Positions 36,316 to 45,157 of a stretch of DNA of 64,000 nucleotides are shown piece by piece. A program made the translations under genes and the position numbers. The DNA is from Kistimonas sp964291485. Its GTDB lineage: Bacteria; Pseudomonadota; Gammaproteobacteria; Pseudomonadales; Endozoicomonadaceae. How positions within the stretch are numbered: position 1 is the first letter of the stretch; the number at the start of each line of letters is the position of its first letter. Location: assembly GCA_964291485.2 (NCBI GenBank), contig OZ220224.1, positions 434,001 through 498,000 of the forward strand. Direction: 5' to 3'. The notes below the pieces were generated by a model, which had not been told where the DNA came from, ran no database searches, and was given only the letters and a program-made list of their open reading frames with translations.

Positions 36316-37593
36316 TCAGTCCGTTCCGGCATAAGGATTCTGTGGGTGTTGCGTCCAGTTAAGATAGGGCTTGCCGGTATCCTGGGCAACCATGGTAATG
36401 CAGTTTTCCACCGGGCAGGTTATCTGACACAGGTTACAGCCCACGCACTCGGTTTCAATAACCGAAAAGTTACGGATACCATCATCCCCGGTATAGCGTA
36501 TCGCCTGGTGAGACGTATCTTCACAGGCGGCATAACAGCGCCCGCAACCGATGCATTGGGCCGGATCAATGTGGGCAATGGTTTTGTAATTCAGATCCAG
36601 GTATTGCCAGGAGGTTTGGTTGGGCAGGGCCTGTCCACGAAAATCCTCAATAGACTGGTACCCTTTGTCGTCCATCCAGCGGCTCAGGCCGTCAATCATG
36701 TCATCAACGATACGGAATCCGTACAGCATGGCTGCAGTACAGACCTGCACATTGGCCGCACCAAGGGCAATAAATTCAGCTGCATCGCGCCAGCTGTTGA
36801 CGCCGCCGATACCGGAGACGGGCAGATGGGCCGTTTCGGGGTCAAGACCCATCTGTGACACCATGTTCAGTGCAATGGGTTTGACGGCCGGGCCGCAGTA
36901 ACCACCGTTGGTTGACTGTCCGCCAACTGCCGGCGCGCTGACCATGGTGTCCAGGTCAATATGGGTAATCGAATTGATGGTGTTGATCAGGGAAACGGCG
37001 TCTGCACCACCGGCCTTGGCAGCACGGGCCGAGAGTCGTATATCCGTGATATTGGGGGTCAGTTTGACCACCACGGGCAGACGGGTATGTTTTTTGGCCC
37101 ACCGGGTCACCATCGTCACATAATCGGGTACTTGGCCAACCGCGGAACCCATACCGCGCTCGGGCATGCCATGGGGACAGCCGAAGTTAAGCTCGACACC
37201 GTCAGCGCCGGTGGCTTCGACCCGCTTGAGCATATGCTGCCAGACCTCTTCCTCGCAGGGCACCATCAGGGACACAATCAATCCACGATCAGGCCAGTCC
37301 CGCTTGACCTGAGTAATCTCATCCAGATTGACCTGCAACGAGCGATCGGTGATGAGTTCGATGTTGTTGATGCCGATGACTTGTCGATCCGGACCGTAGT
37401 GGGCTGAATACCGTGAGGCGACATTGACGATAGGTGGGTCTTCGCCGAGTGTTTTCCACACGACACCACCCCAACCCGCCTCATAGGCACGGACGACATT
37501 GTACGCCTTGTCAGTCGGTGGTGCGGATGCCAGCCAGAACGGGTTAGGAGACTCAATGCCAAGAAAACGGGTGGTTAAATCGGCCATTATCAT
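36316..37593 (-). CDS. preA: NAD-dependent dihydropyrimidine dehydrogenase subunit PreA
   Basis: 425 residues. The dihydroorotate-dehydrogenase-like barrel includes GVELNFGCPHGMPERGMGSA and the loop STNGGYCGPAVKP with the active-site Cys. Two C-terminal 4Fe-4S motifs are present: C347, C350, C353, C357 and C383, C386, C389, C393. With PreT it reduces uracil and thymine to dihydropyrimidines using NADH, the first step of the reductive route. The start overlaps the preT stop codon (AATGATAATG), so translation is coupled. An alternative start is two codons further in. Confidence 0.96.
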   Translation of the reverse strand: MIMADLTTRFLGIESPNPFWLASAPPTDKAYNVVRAYEAGWGGVVWKTLGEDPPIVNVASRYSAHYGPDRQVIGINNIELITDRSLQVNLDEITQVKRDWPDRGLIVSLMVPCEEEVWQHMLKRVEATGADGVELNFGCPHGMPERGMGSAVGQVPDYVTMVTRWAKKHTRLPVVVKLTPNITDIRLSARAAKAGGADAVSLINTINSITHIDLDTMVSAPAVGGQSTNGGYCGPAVKPIALNMVSQMGLDPETAHLPVSGIGGVNSWRDAAEFIALGAANVQVCTAAMLYGFRIVDDMIDGLSRWMDDKGYQSIEDFRGQALPNQTSWQYLDLNYKTIAHIDPAQCIGCGRCYAACEDTSHQAIRYTGDDGIRNFSVIETECVGCNLCQITCPVENCITMVAQDTGKPYLNWTQHPQNPYAGTD

Positions 37594-38951
37594 TGCCCCT
37601 CCTGCGCTTTCAGGTCCTGATCAATTGCCTGGGCTGCCAGTTTGCCGTGTTGTACTGCCACAACCGCCAGGTCATCATCGCGATCCACACAGTCACCTCC
37701 GGCATACACGTTTTTCAGCGATGTTCTGAACTGATCATCCACATCAATTCGTCCATTGGACAGCTGTAGTATTTCATCATCCCCAAACGGCTCTGGGATG
37801 AATGCCTGTCCTGTTGCCTTGAATACCATGTCTGCGGACAAGGTGAAGTATTCTCCCATGCCCGAGAGGTTACCCTGGTCATCAGTATGGGTGCGTTCGA
37901 ATTCAATACCGATCACGGCATCATTGTTGTTGTGCAGGACACGAGCAGGTCTGGCGTGATAGTGCAGTGTGACACCATGGTCTTTGGCGACATGCTGTTC
38001 ATGGTCCGTTGCCGACATGTGTTGTGCATCACGGCGGTAAACCATCGTGACTTCCTCGGCGCCCAGTTGCTTGCTTTGCGTAGCGATATCCACCGCAGTA
38101 TTGCCGGCGCCAATCACAACGACACGTCGTCCTACGGGTAGTTTCTCCAGCTCATCGCTCTGGCGCAGGTCTGCAATGTAATCGACGGCGTTACGTACAG
38201 CATCACAGCCTTCACCATCAATGTTCAGGTGATTGACGGCCTGCAGGCCTGCGGCGATGAATACGGCATCATATTCCCTGCGCAGTTCAGGCAGTGAAAT
38301 ATCCTGTCCGATGGCTGTGCCACAGTGGAGTTCAATGCCCCCAATACCCATGAGGTACTTGATCTCTTCATCGACGGCTTCCTGTGACAGCTTGTAGCGG
38401 GCGATGCCATAAGTATTCAGGCCGCCGGGCTTGTCAGCCGCTTCAAATATGATGGCATCGTGTCCCTTGATGGCGAGGTGCCAAGCGGCGGAGAGTCCGG
38501 CGGGACCTGACCCAATGATGGCAATACGCTTCCCTGTGGAGGCTGCCCGGCTGGCTGGTTGTGCGGACTTGTTGCGTCGGTGATCCAGCGCATGTCGCTG
38601 CAGCTGACCAATCAGAACCGGTCGGCATTCCTGTTCATGGTTACGGACACAGGCCTGTTCGCAAAGGATTTCCACCGGGCAGATGCGTGCACAGCTTGCA
38701 CCCAGAATATTCGAAGCCAGGATCGTGTTGGCAGCGCCATCAATATTTCCGGTATTGATGCCGCGGATAAAACCGGGAATATCAATGCCTGTCGGGCAGG
38801 CATTGATGCAGGGCGCATCGTAGCAGAACAGGCAACGCGCACTTTCGGCCTGTGCCTGCAGGTTAGTCAACGGTGGTTTGATGTCGGCGAAGTTGTTGTG
38901 GTACTCATCAGCTTCCAGTCGTCCACCGCTGATGTCTGCAAAGGCTTTCAT
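37590..38951 (-). CDS. preT: NAD-dependent dihydropyrimidine dehydrogenase subunit PreT
   Basis: 453 residues from the ATG at 38951 (GAGGAA seven bases before); an upstream ATG adds five residues. N-terminal Cys clusters (CLFCYDAPC, CPTGID, CARICPVEILCEQAC) are those of the glutamate-synthase small-subunit family that bind 4Fe-4S. IIGSGPAGLSAAWHLA binds FAD and VIGAGNTAVDIATQ binds NAD(H). It passes electrons to PreA. First gene of the leftward preT-preA pair and divergent from the TetR-type regulator. Confidence 0.96.
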   Translation of the reverse strand: MKAFADISGGRLEADEYHNNFADIKPPLTNLQAQAESARCLFCYDAPCINACPTGIDIPGFIRGINTGNIDGAANTILASNILGASCARICPVEILCEQACVRNHEQECRPVLIGQLQRHALDHRRNKSAQPASRAASTGKRIAIIGSGPAGLSAAWHLAIKGHDAIIFEAADKPGGLNTYGIARYKLSQEAVDEEIKYLMGIGGIELHCGTAIGQDISLPELRREYDAVFIAAGLQAVNHLNIDGEGCDAVRNAVDYIADLRQSDELEKLPVGRRVVVIGAGNTAVDIATQSKQLGAEEVTMVYRRDAQHMSATDHEQHVAKDHGVTLHYHARPARVLHNNNDAVIGIEFERTHTDDQGNLSGMGEYFTLSADMVFKATGQAFIPEPFGDDEILQLSNGRIDVDDQFRTSLKNVYAGGDCVDRDDDLAVVAVQHGKLAAQAIDQDLKAQEGQ

Positions 38952-39004
38952 GGGAAGGTTCCTCATATCAGCGTGTTATTATTCTTTGCTTCAGAAGCTA
39001 TCAG

Positions 39005-39018
39005 AACACTTCTGTGTT
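39005..39018. promoter_or_regulatory. candidate operator between preT and the TetR gene
   Basis: AACAC TTCT GTGTT is a perfect 5-bp-arm palindrome in the divergent region between preT and the regulator, a plausible site for a TetR-family dimer. Evidence is position and symmetry only. Confidence 0.3.
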
Positions 39019-39240
39019 ATCACGGTGTTTCAGTTATAGACGCATACTGCCCGGAAGGCATGGATGCAGATAGTGTGCCATTCCTGCGTGCCCGGACAGG
39101 AATATTGTTTCCCGCTGGAATTGCGCTGTTATCGTTAAAGAGGAATACTAGAGGCGTGATATATATGGCTGCTGTCGTATCAATATTGGTTGATCGTTGT
39201 GCAGCCGGAGCATCAAGCATCCTGTTACGGGGCATGAAGC

Positions 39241-39936
39241 ATGGATACCAGCACAATTACAAAAAAAAGCGGGGTTCTGCCTGTACCGAAGACGGCACAC
39301 AAGGCGGCCATCCGGGAAGCGAATGTTCGAAAAATCCTGGTTGCGGCCACCCAATGTTTTGCCGCTAATGGTTATAAGGGAACCAGTACCGGCGACATTG
39401 CCCGCTTGGTCAACCTGCCTAAATCCAATGTGCATTATTATTTCCCTTCCAAGCAGGATCTCTACCTTGAAGTACTGAAGACAACAGCGGAAGCCTGGAT
39501 GCAGGATGCGGATGTCTTTCTCTCAGAACACGATCCTGCACAGTCCCTGATGCACTATATCACCCAGAAATGCTGCGCCAGCCTGGAGAATCCTGAAGGT
39601 TCCCGTCTCTGGGCTTATGAAGTGATCAGCGGTGCGCCGTTTGTCAGTGACTACATTACCAGCGAGGTAAAGCCTTGGCTGGATCAGTGCGTTGCGGTGA
39701 TAGACCAGTGGCAGCGGGATAAACTGATTGAACCCGTAGATGGCCGACAACTGATGTACATGATCTGGGCCAGTACCCAGCATTTTGCGGATTTTGCCGC
39801 GCAGATTAAATTGCTGGGGGAGAGTGGGCAGCCTTGGGAATCTCAGGTTCAGGATGGATATCGTACACTGGTAACCACACTCTTGCGGGGATTGGGGTTG
39901 CCGGTGCCAGAGACCATTCCTGCTCTCAACATCTGA
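39241..39936 (+). CDS. TetR-family regulator, RutR-like
   Basis: 231 residues. N-terminal HTH: ILVAATQCFAANGYKGTSTGDIARLVNLPKSNVHYYFPSKQDLY, the classic TetR signature. The ligand domain (SRLWAYEVISGAPFVSDYITSEVKPW and MIWASTQHFADF) matches RutR-type pyrimidine-sensing regulators. Divergent from preT and convergent toward the dihydropyrimidinase gene, it is the natural candidate to control the cluster in response to uracil or thymine. It is named RutR-like rather than rutR because no rut operon is present. Confidence 0.85.
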   Translation: MDTSTITKKSGVLPVPKTAHKAAIREANVRKILVAATQCFAANGYKGTSTGDIARLVNLPKSNVHYYFPSKQDLYLEVLKTTAEAWMQDADVFLSEHDPAQSLMHYITQKCCASLENPEGSRLWAYEVISGAPFVSDYITSEVKPWLDQCVAVIDQWQRDKLIEPVDGRQLMYMIWASTQHFADFAAQIKLLGESGQPWESQVQDGYRTLVTTLLRGLGLPVPETIPALNI

Positions 39937-39985
39937 GGCCGGGCAACAGGGTGTTAACGGTTGCCCGGATTTTGTTAGCTAGCCT

Positions 39986-41425
39986 CTACCGGCTGACCGC
40001 CTGTATCGGATTATTCTCAGCGCGTTTTTTCAGAACGTCATAGACCGGTGGGTAGGCGGGGCGTGTGATGTATCGCCCTCTGCCTGCCCCAGCGTGCAGT
40101 TCGCCTTCAGACCATACAATCTCTCCTCGACTAATAGTTGTATTGGCAACACCGGTTACCGTCATGCCTTCGAAAATATTGAAATCGACATTCTGGTGGT
40201 GAGTGCGTGCTGAAATGGTGCGACTGGCTGCTGGATCCCAGACCACAATATCGGCATCTGAACCCGGAGCAATCAGGCCTTTTCTCGGGTAGATGTTAAA
40301 TATCTGTGCGGCGTTGGTTGAAGTGGCGGCCACAAACTCAGACACGGACAGCCGTCCCGTGTTGACGCCCGCATCCCACAGTATGCTCATGCGGTCTTCA
40401 ATACCGGCGGTGCCATTGGGAATTTTGGTGAAGTCATCCCGCCCCATGGCTTTCTGTTCGTTGCAGAAGCAGCAATGGTCAGTGGCTGTCGTTTGCAGGG
40501 TACCGCACTGGAGGGCTTTCCATAATGCATCCTGATGTTCCTTGCTGCGAAATGGTGGACTCATTACATGGGCAGCGGCTTTTTCCCAGTCAGGATCACG
40601 ATAAACACTGTCATCAATAATCAGGTGACCGGCCAGAACCTCACCAAATGCTTTCATGCCTTTTGACCGGGCATAGGCGATTTCATCCGCGGCATCTTGG
40701 GTAGAGACGTGCACAATATAGATGGGCGCTCCCAATGTGGCGGCAATCCTGATGGCGCGGCTGGCGGCTTCTCCTTCAACCAGCGGGGGGCGGGAGAGAG
40801 GGTGGGCTTCCGGGCCTGTCAGCCCCTCCCGGAGCAGTTTCTGCTGGAGATGCCAGACCAGTTCGCCATTTTCGGCATGGACTGTGGGGATAGCGCCTAA
40901 TTGCAGGCAGCGGTTAAAACTGGCTACCAAAATGTCATCCGGCGCCATAATGGCGCCCTTGTAAGCCATGAAATGCTTGAAACTGTTGACGCCATGGTCA
41001 CGAACCAGTGTACCCATATCCTCATAGACACTGTCATCCCACCAGGTGACCGCGACATGGAATGCGTAATCAGAGGCGGCTTTTTCAGCCCATCCTCGCC
41101 ATTTATGGAAAGCATCCAGCAGACGTTCGCCGGGCGCAGGGATCACAAAGTCGATAATGCTGGTTGTGCCGCCGGCGAGTCCGGCGCAGGTGCCGGTATA
41201 AAAATCCTCACTGGCGACTGTGCCCATAAACGGCAACTGCATATGGGTATGAGGATCAATGCCGCCGGGCATCACATAGCAGCCATCGGCATCGACGATG
41301 TCACAACCCGAGGGTGGCTCCAGTGACGCTTCGACGGCGACGATATGGCCGTCTTCACAGAGGACGTCTGCACGGAACGTACGGTCATGGTTGGCGACAG
41401 TGCCGCCCTGAATCAAGAGTGTCAT
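39986..41425 (-). CDS. hydA: dihydropyrimidinase
   Basis: 479 residues, normal size. Amidohydrolase metal ligands: H59 and H61 (GGIDPHTH), the lysine to be carbamylated K150 (NSFKHFMAYKG), H183 (VHAENGE), H239 (IVHVST) and the Asp of TATDHC. Opens dihydrouracil/dihydrothymine to N-carbamoyl-beta-amino acids in the cytoplasm, the second step after PreTA. It follows the beta-ureidopropionase gene by 11 bases on the same strand. Confidence 0.95.
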   Translation of the reverse strand: MTLLIQGGTVANHDRTFRADVLCEDGHIVAVEASLEPPSGCDIVDADGCYVMPGGIDPHTHMQLPFMGTVASEDFYTGTCAGLAGGTTSIIDFVIPAPGERLLDAFHKWRGWAEKAASDYAFHVAVTWWDDSVYEDMGTLVRDHGVNSFKHFMAYKGAIMAPDDILVASFNRCLQLGAIPTVHAENGELVWHLQQKLLREGLTGPEAHPLSRPPLVEGEAASRAIRIAATLGAPIYIVHVSTQDAADEIAYARSKGMKAFGEVLAGHLIIDDSVYRDPDWEKAAAHVMSPPFRSKEHQDALWKALQCGTLQTTATDHCCFCNEQKAMGRDDFTKIPNGTAGIEDRMSILWDAGVNTGRLSVSEFVAATSTNAAQIFNIYPRKGLIAPGSDADIVVWDPAASRTISARTHHQNVDFNIFEGMTVTGVANTTISRGEIVWSEGELHAGAGRGRYITRPAYPPVYDVLKKRAENNPIQAVSR

Positions 41426-41436
41426 GCCAGGTCTCC

Positions 41437-42303
41437 TTATTCAGGCTGGGTCAGCTGGTGGTACTGGTCGGGGCGGCGATCACGGAAGAATTGCCACTGG
41501 TTGCGGGCATCCTGCACCTGTTGCATATCCAGGTCATGAATCAGCAGTTCGTCGTCCGTTTCACTGGCCTGCGCTTCTATGGTGCCCCGGGGATTGACGA
41601 AATAGGAGGAACCATAGAACTCGCCAATATTCCAGGGAGACTCAGTTCCGACCCGGTTGATGGCCGCGATGTAGCAGCCATTAGCGGCAGCGGCGGCGGG
41701 CTGCTCCAGTTCCCACAGGTATTGGGATAAACCTTTCACGGTTGCTGACGGGTTAAAAATGATTTCAGCGCCGTTAAGTGCCAGTGCTCGCCAGCCTTCC
41801 GGAAAGTGACGGTCATAGCAGATATAAACGCCGATTTTTCCGTATCGGGTATCAAATACCGGCCAGCCGGAACCGCCGGGTTTGAAGAAGAACTTCTCCC
41901 AGAAACCGGCGACCTGAGGAATATGGGTCTTTCGATATTTGCCCAGGTAACGGCCATCTGCATCAATGACCGCTGCCGTGTTGTAGTAGACGCCGGTCAT
42001 CGCCTGTTCAAAGAGCGGGACGATAATGACCATTTGGTGTTTTTTGGCGTATTCCTGCATGAGCCTGGTTGTCGGACCATCGGGAACGGCTTCGGCCGCC
42101 GCGTACCACCGGGCATCCTGGCTGGGACAGAAGTAGGGTTGGGTAAAGACTTCCTGGAAGCAGAGTATCCTGACGCCGGCATTGCCTGCCTGCTCTATGT
42201 AGGGAATGTGTGCCTCCAGCATCACGTCGCGAATCTGTTCCGGTGATTCACGGGTATCTGCTTTCAGGCCCAGTTGGATAAGTCCACAGCGAAGTGTCGA
42301 CAT
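41437..42303 (-). CDS. beta-ureidopropionase (nitrilase superfamily)
   Basis: 288 residues. The nitrilase catalytic triad is E51 (CFQEVF), K125 (YRKTHIP) and C162 (VYICYDRHFPEG). The whole sequence has the pattern of N-carbamoylputrescine/N-carbamoyl-beta-alanine amidohydrolases (WEKFFFKPGG, AAINRVGTESPWNIGEFYGSSYF). Given the dihydropyrimidinase gene next to it, hydrolysis of N-carbamoyl-beta-alanine to beta-alanine, ammonia and CO2 is the best call. First gene of this leftward pair. Confidence 0.92.
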   Translation of the reverse strand: MSTLRCGLIQLGLKADTRESPEQIRDVMLEAHIPYIEQAGNAGVRILCFQEVFTQPYFCPSQDARWYAAAEAVPDGPTTRLMQEYAKKHQMVIIVPLFEQAMTGVYYNTAAVIDADGRYLGKYRKTHIPQVAGFWEKFFFKPGGSGWPVFDTRYGKIGVYICYDRHFPEGWRALALNGAEIIFNPSATVKGLSQYLWELEQPAAAAANGCYIAAINRVGTESPWNIGEFYGSSYFVNPRGTIEAQASETDDELLIHDLDMQQVQDARNQWQFFRDRRPDQYHQLTQPE

Positions 42304-42614
42304 GGTCTGATCTCCTCATGTTGTCCTTAATGTTCGGATCTCTCAGGCGAGTCCGGTGTGGCTGGTTGCATCAGCCAGCTCTACTGCACAACTTCAGAGC
42401 ATTGTTTGTTCAATGGTTCTTGAGCGTGTGCCCCTTCCTTGTGTGGGGAGTGAGTGTAGTCAGCGACGTCAGGCCGTGATGGAGCGTGGTTTTTGCGAAA
42501 TAACGGAATCTGCAGACCTGTCTGTCGAGGCCTTTTCAGGCACGGCGGGTAGAGGCTATGCAGCTACCATGCCATACCTGAATGATTGGTCAGGAAATGT
42601 GGGGGAGAGTTATA
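42304..42614. other. intergenic region upstream of the ureidopropionase gene
   Basis: 311 bases between two leftward genes. Open frames here have no ribosome site or recognisable product. Likely contains the promoter of the ureidopropionase-dihydropyrimidinase pair; no specific element identified. Confidence 0.4.
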
Positions 42615-43418
42615 TCAGTTCCACCATTGATAGAAGTGGTGCACCGGACCATGGCCTTTGCCGATTGTCAGGCTGTCTGCATGGGCAATGGCTTCGGCGA
42701 TATAGTCCTTGGCTGCTTTGACTGCATCAGGCAGGAAGCCCCCCCGGGCCAGAAGGGCAGTAATCGCAGACGATAAGGTGCAACCGGTACCGTGGGTATT
42801 CTGGGTCTGAATACGCCGTGAACGCAGATGGTAGATATCAGTGCCATCGAACAGGATATCTGTGCTTTCAGCTTCAGTCAGGTGCCCTCCTTTGACCAGT
42901 ACCGCCTGGCAACCCAGGGCCATTAATGGCTCAACCATATTTTCCATGTCCGCGGATGTTTCAGGTACCGGGCAGTTGAGCAGAACGGCGGCTTCCATCA
43001 GGTTCGGCGTGATCAGGCTGGCCATCGGGATCAGGCGCTCTTTAAGCGTGGCAATCGCCTCATCTTGCAACAACCGGTCACCGCTGGTGGCGACCATGAC
43101 CGGATCCAGCACGATCTGCTTGTCACGCTGGCTTTCGAGCCCGTCGGCAACGGCGTTGATGCTGTCGGTACGGCTTAACATGCCGATTTTGATGGCCTGC
43201 ACTGGGATGTCAGAGAACACGGAGTCCATCTGCTGGCGGATGAAGGCGGGTTCGACATCGGCAATGCCTTGCACACCTTGGGTGTTTTGGGCGGTCAGCG
43301 CGGTGATGACCGAGCAGCCATACGCGCCCAGTGCAGAGAAAGCCTTGAGATCAGCCTGGATACCGGCGCCGCCGCCGCTGTCAGAACCGGCAATAGTCAG
43401 GGCAATGGGTGTTGTCAT
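42615..43418 (-). CDS. thiD: hydroxymethylpyrimidine (phosphate) kinase ThiD
   Basis: 267 residues from the ATG at 43418; the frame extends 16 codons upstream but family members begin at TPIALTIAGSDSGGGAGIQADLK. Ribokinase-fold enzyme: N-terminal AGSDSGGGAGIQAD, KIGML, LDPVMVATSGD and NTHGTGCTLSSA with the catalytic Asp/Gly-loop region. It phosphorylates HMP twice for thiamin synthesis. With TenA on the other side of the pyrimidine cluster it suggests HMP salvage. No TPP riboswitch was recognised upstream. Confidence 0.95.
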   Translation of the reverse strand: MTTPIALTIAGSDSGGGAGIQADLKAFSALGAYGCSVITALTAQNTQGVQGIADVEPAFIRQQMDSVFSDIPVQAIKIGMLSRTDSINAVADGLESQRDKQIVLDPVMVATSGDRLLQDEAIATLKERLIPMASLITPNLMEAAVLLNCPVPETSADMENMVEPLMALGCQAVLVKGGHLTEAESTDILFDGTDIYHLRSRRIQTQNTHGTGCTLSSAITALLARGGFLPDAVKAAKDYIAEAIAHADSLTIGKGHGPVHHFYQWWN

Positions 43419-43542
43419 GGAGGCATCAATCGTGAGTTGTAAAAGGGGCTGGGTAGTGTGGCGCATTTAGGACAGGTTGAAAACCTGCTTCTTTTTGGGG
43501 ATCGAACGTGGCTGTTACACAGAAAATAGGGATTATTTAAAC

Positions 43543-43570
43543 CATAAAAAAACGGCCTGGCAGCCGTTTG
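43543..43570 (-). terminator. rho-independent terminator of the 43594 gene
   Basis: On the minus strand AAACGGC, loop TGCCAG, GCCGTTT followed by a run of T. It lies 24 bases after the stop codon of the small exported protein gene. Confidence 0.8.
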
Positions 43571-43593
43571 TTTATGGTGATACCTAATGCAGG

Positions 43594-43947
43594 TTATAAA
43601 CTCGGACTTTCATTGTAAGAACACCCCAGACAGCGAACGAAGGTCGCCTTGGCAGGTTCCAGAACGAGTTTATCTGCGGCCTGGTTGATATTTCCACCCA
43701 GCGCTGAGAAGGGAGAACTGACGATAAAGATCACAGTACCAACAGCCGTTGTGACCAGCAGAAGAGGGCGTGCAAGAACAAGATCTGCGGTCATAGTGAA
43801 GAAACCGGGATCTTCATTACGGGCCTGCAGTGTGTTCTTGTTGACTTTCTCCATCTGTACATCACTTTCACTGGCGTGTACTGGCGAGGTAAATAACAGG
43901 ATAGTTGTCACAAGTGTGCTCAATACTGCGAGAAATCGCTTTTTCAT
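43594..43947 (-). CDS. small exported protein with two hydrophobic segments
   Basis: 117 residues. Signal peptide ends SPVHA. After a short polar stretch, ADLVLARPLLLVTTAVGTVIFIVSSPFSALGGNINQAADKLVLEPAKATFVRCLG matches a small family widespread in Pseudomonas-like bacteria, sometimes mislabelled multidrug transporter. One glycine-rich hydrophobic helix could span or lie in the membrane. Function unknown. Confidence 0.75.
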   Translation of the reverse strand: MKKRFLAVLSTLVTTILLFTSPVHASESDVQMEKVNKNTLQARNEDPGFFTMTADLVLARPLLLVTTAVGTVIFIVSSPFSALGGNINQAADKLVLEPAKATFVRCLGCSYNESPSL

Positions 43948-44048
43948 GGGATTGTCGCCTCCCCGGCCCGGATGTGATCGTTATTCAATTTATGTCTCAA
44001 TTATATCAGTTATCTTGCCCGACGGTATGGATTGTCAAGTTTTCTCAG

Positions 44049-45044
44049 TCAGAATGAGAGTTCTTTCTGATCTACTGGGTAATTTTCCTCAATGAACTGG
44101 ATGAGTTTTTCGGAAATGAACTTATGTGCAAGGGTTGTTGGGTGTAAAGCATCAAAGAAAAGCATTCCTTCACAGGACGGTGTGTTAGCTGAATCATGTT
44201 TGGGAATCCCTGAGTTATTGATTCTGATATTTTCTTCAAGTGCGTTGTTTTTATGAAATTCAGATGGTTGCGATAAAGGCGGCTTATTGCGCCATTGACT
44301 GCCTGAATAGCAGGGGCTTGTTGTGTCCGTAAAACCATAATCGGAGGGCAACATTAGGATTTTGTTAAACATGGTGTAAGCGTCATAAATGCGAATAAAT
44401 TCAGAGGGAAAGGCTGAAAGCAAGGTATCTTCAATTGATTGGTTATGTAATAGAGTGATTTGATGTAATAGTTCACGATTATCCTCCTGTTCTGCCAGCG
44501 GAGTAGATCCGAGGTCGGGTAGGTTTATAACAAGTACGTGTTTCGCGCCCTTGTAACGAATACGCATAATTTCCAGATATAACTCTCGTACGGCTCGAGA
44601 GACACTTTCCAGACTGGTCCAGTGATAAGCCATGTAATCATTGCCGCCAAGCCAAATAATAATAAGATCCGTGGGAAGAAATTCATCTTGCTTCAAAAAA
44701 TGGGAGACTTCCTCACCAAGAAAGGTTATGTAGAGATAGGTGATTGCATGACTGTACTTGCTATAGTCGACGAGGGTCGCCCCCCCTTCAGATAGATTCT
44801 TGATGATGAAATGCTTGGCGATGTAATCTGTCCAGACTGGTCCGTTACTGAATCGTCCATACCAGTAGGGAGGAGATACAGGAATTCGATCGTGAAAAAA
44901 CTCATAGATTCTTCCCTGATCAGAAAGGCTGTCTCCAAATATGACCAGACGTTTTACTTCAGCACTGCATATTCCCGATAAAAATGTGAATATAAATATA
45001 AGGACACAGGTTATTCCAAGGTGTTTGATGTGTTGTTGTAGCAT
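44049..45044 (-). CDS. secreted SGNH/GDSL esterase, copy 1
   Basis: 331 residues. Signal peptide ends ICSA. Block I is VIFGDSLSDQG with S39; PYWYGRFSNGPVWTDYIA is block II with Gly; GGNDYMAYHW is block III with Asn; DALHPTTLAHK is block V with Asp and His. This is the thermolabile-hemolysin/GDSL lipase type, acting outside the cytoplasm on acyl esters, possibly phospholipids. It is paralogous to the gene at 45158-46147 and both point left, 113 bases apart. AT-richer than neighbouring core genes. Confidence 0.9.
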   Translation of the reverse strand: MLQQHIKHLGITCVLIFIFTFLSGICSAEVKRLVIFGDSLSDQGRIYEFFHDRIPVSPPYWYGRFSNGPVWTDYIAKHFIIKNLSEGGATLVDYSKYSHAITYLYITFLGEEVSHFLKQDEFLPTDLIIIWLGGNDYMAYHWTSLESVSRAVRELYLEIMRIRYKGAKHVLVINLPDLGSTPLAEQEDNRELLHQITLLHNQSIEDTLLSAFPSEFIRIYDAYTMFNKILMLPSDYGFTDTTSPCYSGSQWRNKPPLSQPSEFHKNNALEENIRINNSGIPKHDSANTPSCEGMLFFDALHPTTLAHKFISEKLIQFIEENYPVDQKELSF

Positions 45045-45157
45045 CGGGTATTGTCTCCGAACTAACTTTCTCAGGCTTTGTTCAGGAGATAAGGGTAGGT
45101 TGAATTATGTGAAATCAGGTGAAAACGTCGTTAAGAAAGTTTGGTAATCATGTGTGG

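Noticed and set aside
42356..42721. Rightward 121-codon frame between ureidopropionase and thiD
   Set aside because: Overlaps the real thiD gene on the other strand, lacks a ribosome site and has no recognisable product.
43419..43593. TPP riboswitch upstream of thiD
   Set aside because: The conserved CUGAGA and ACCUGA-type core motifs are not present.
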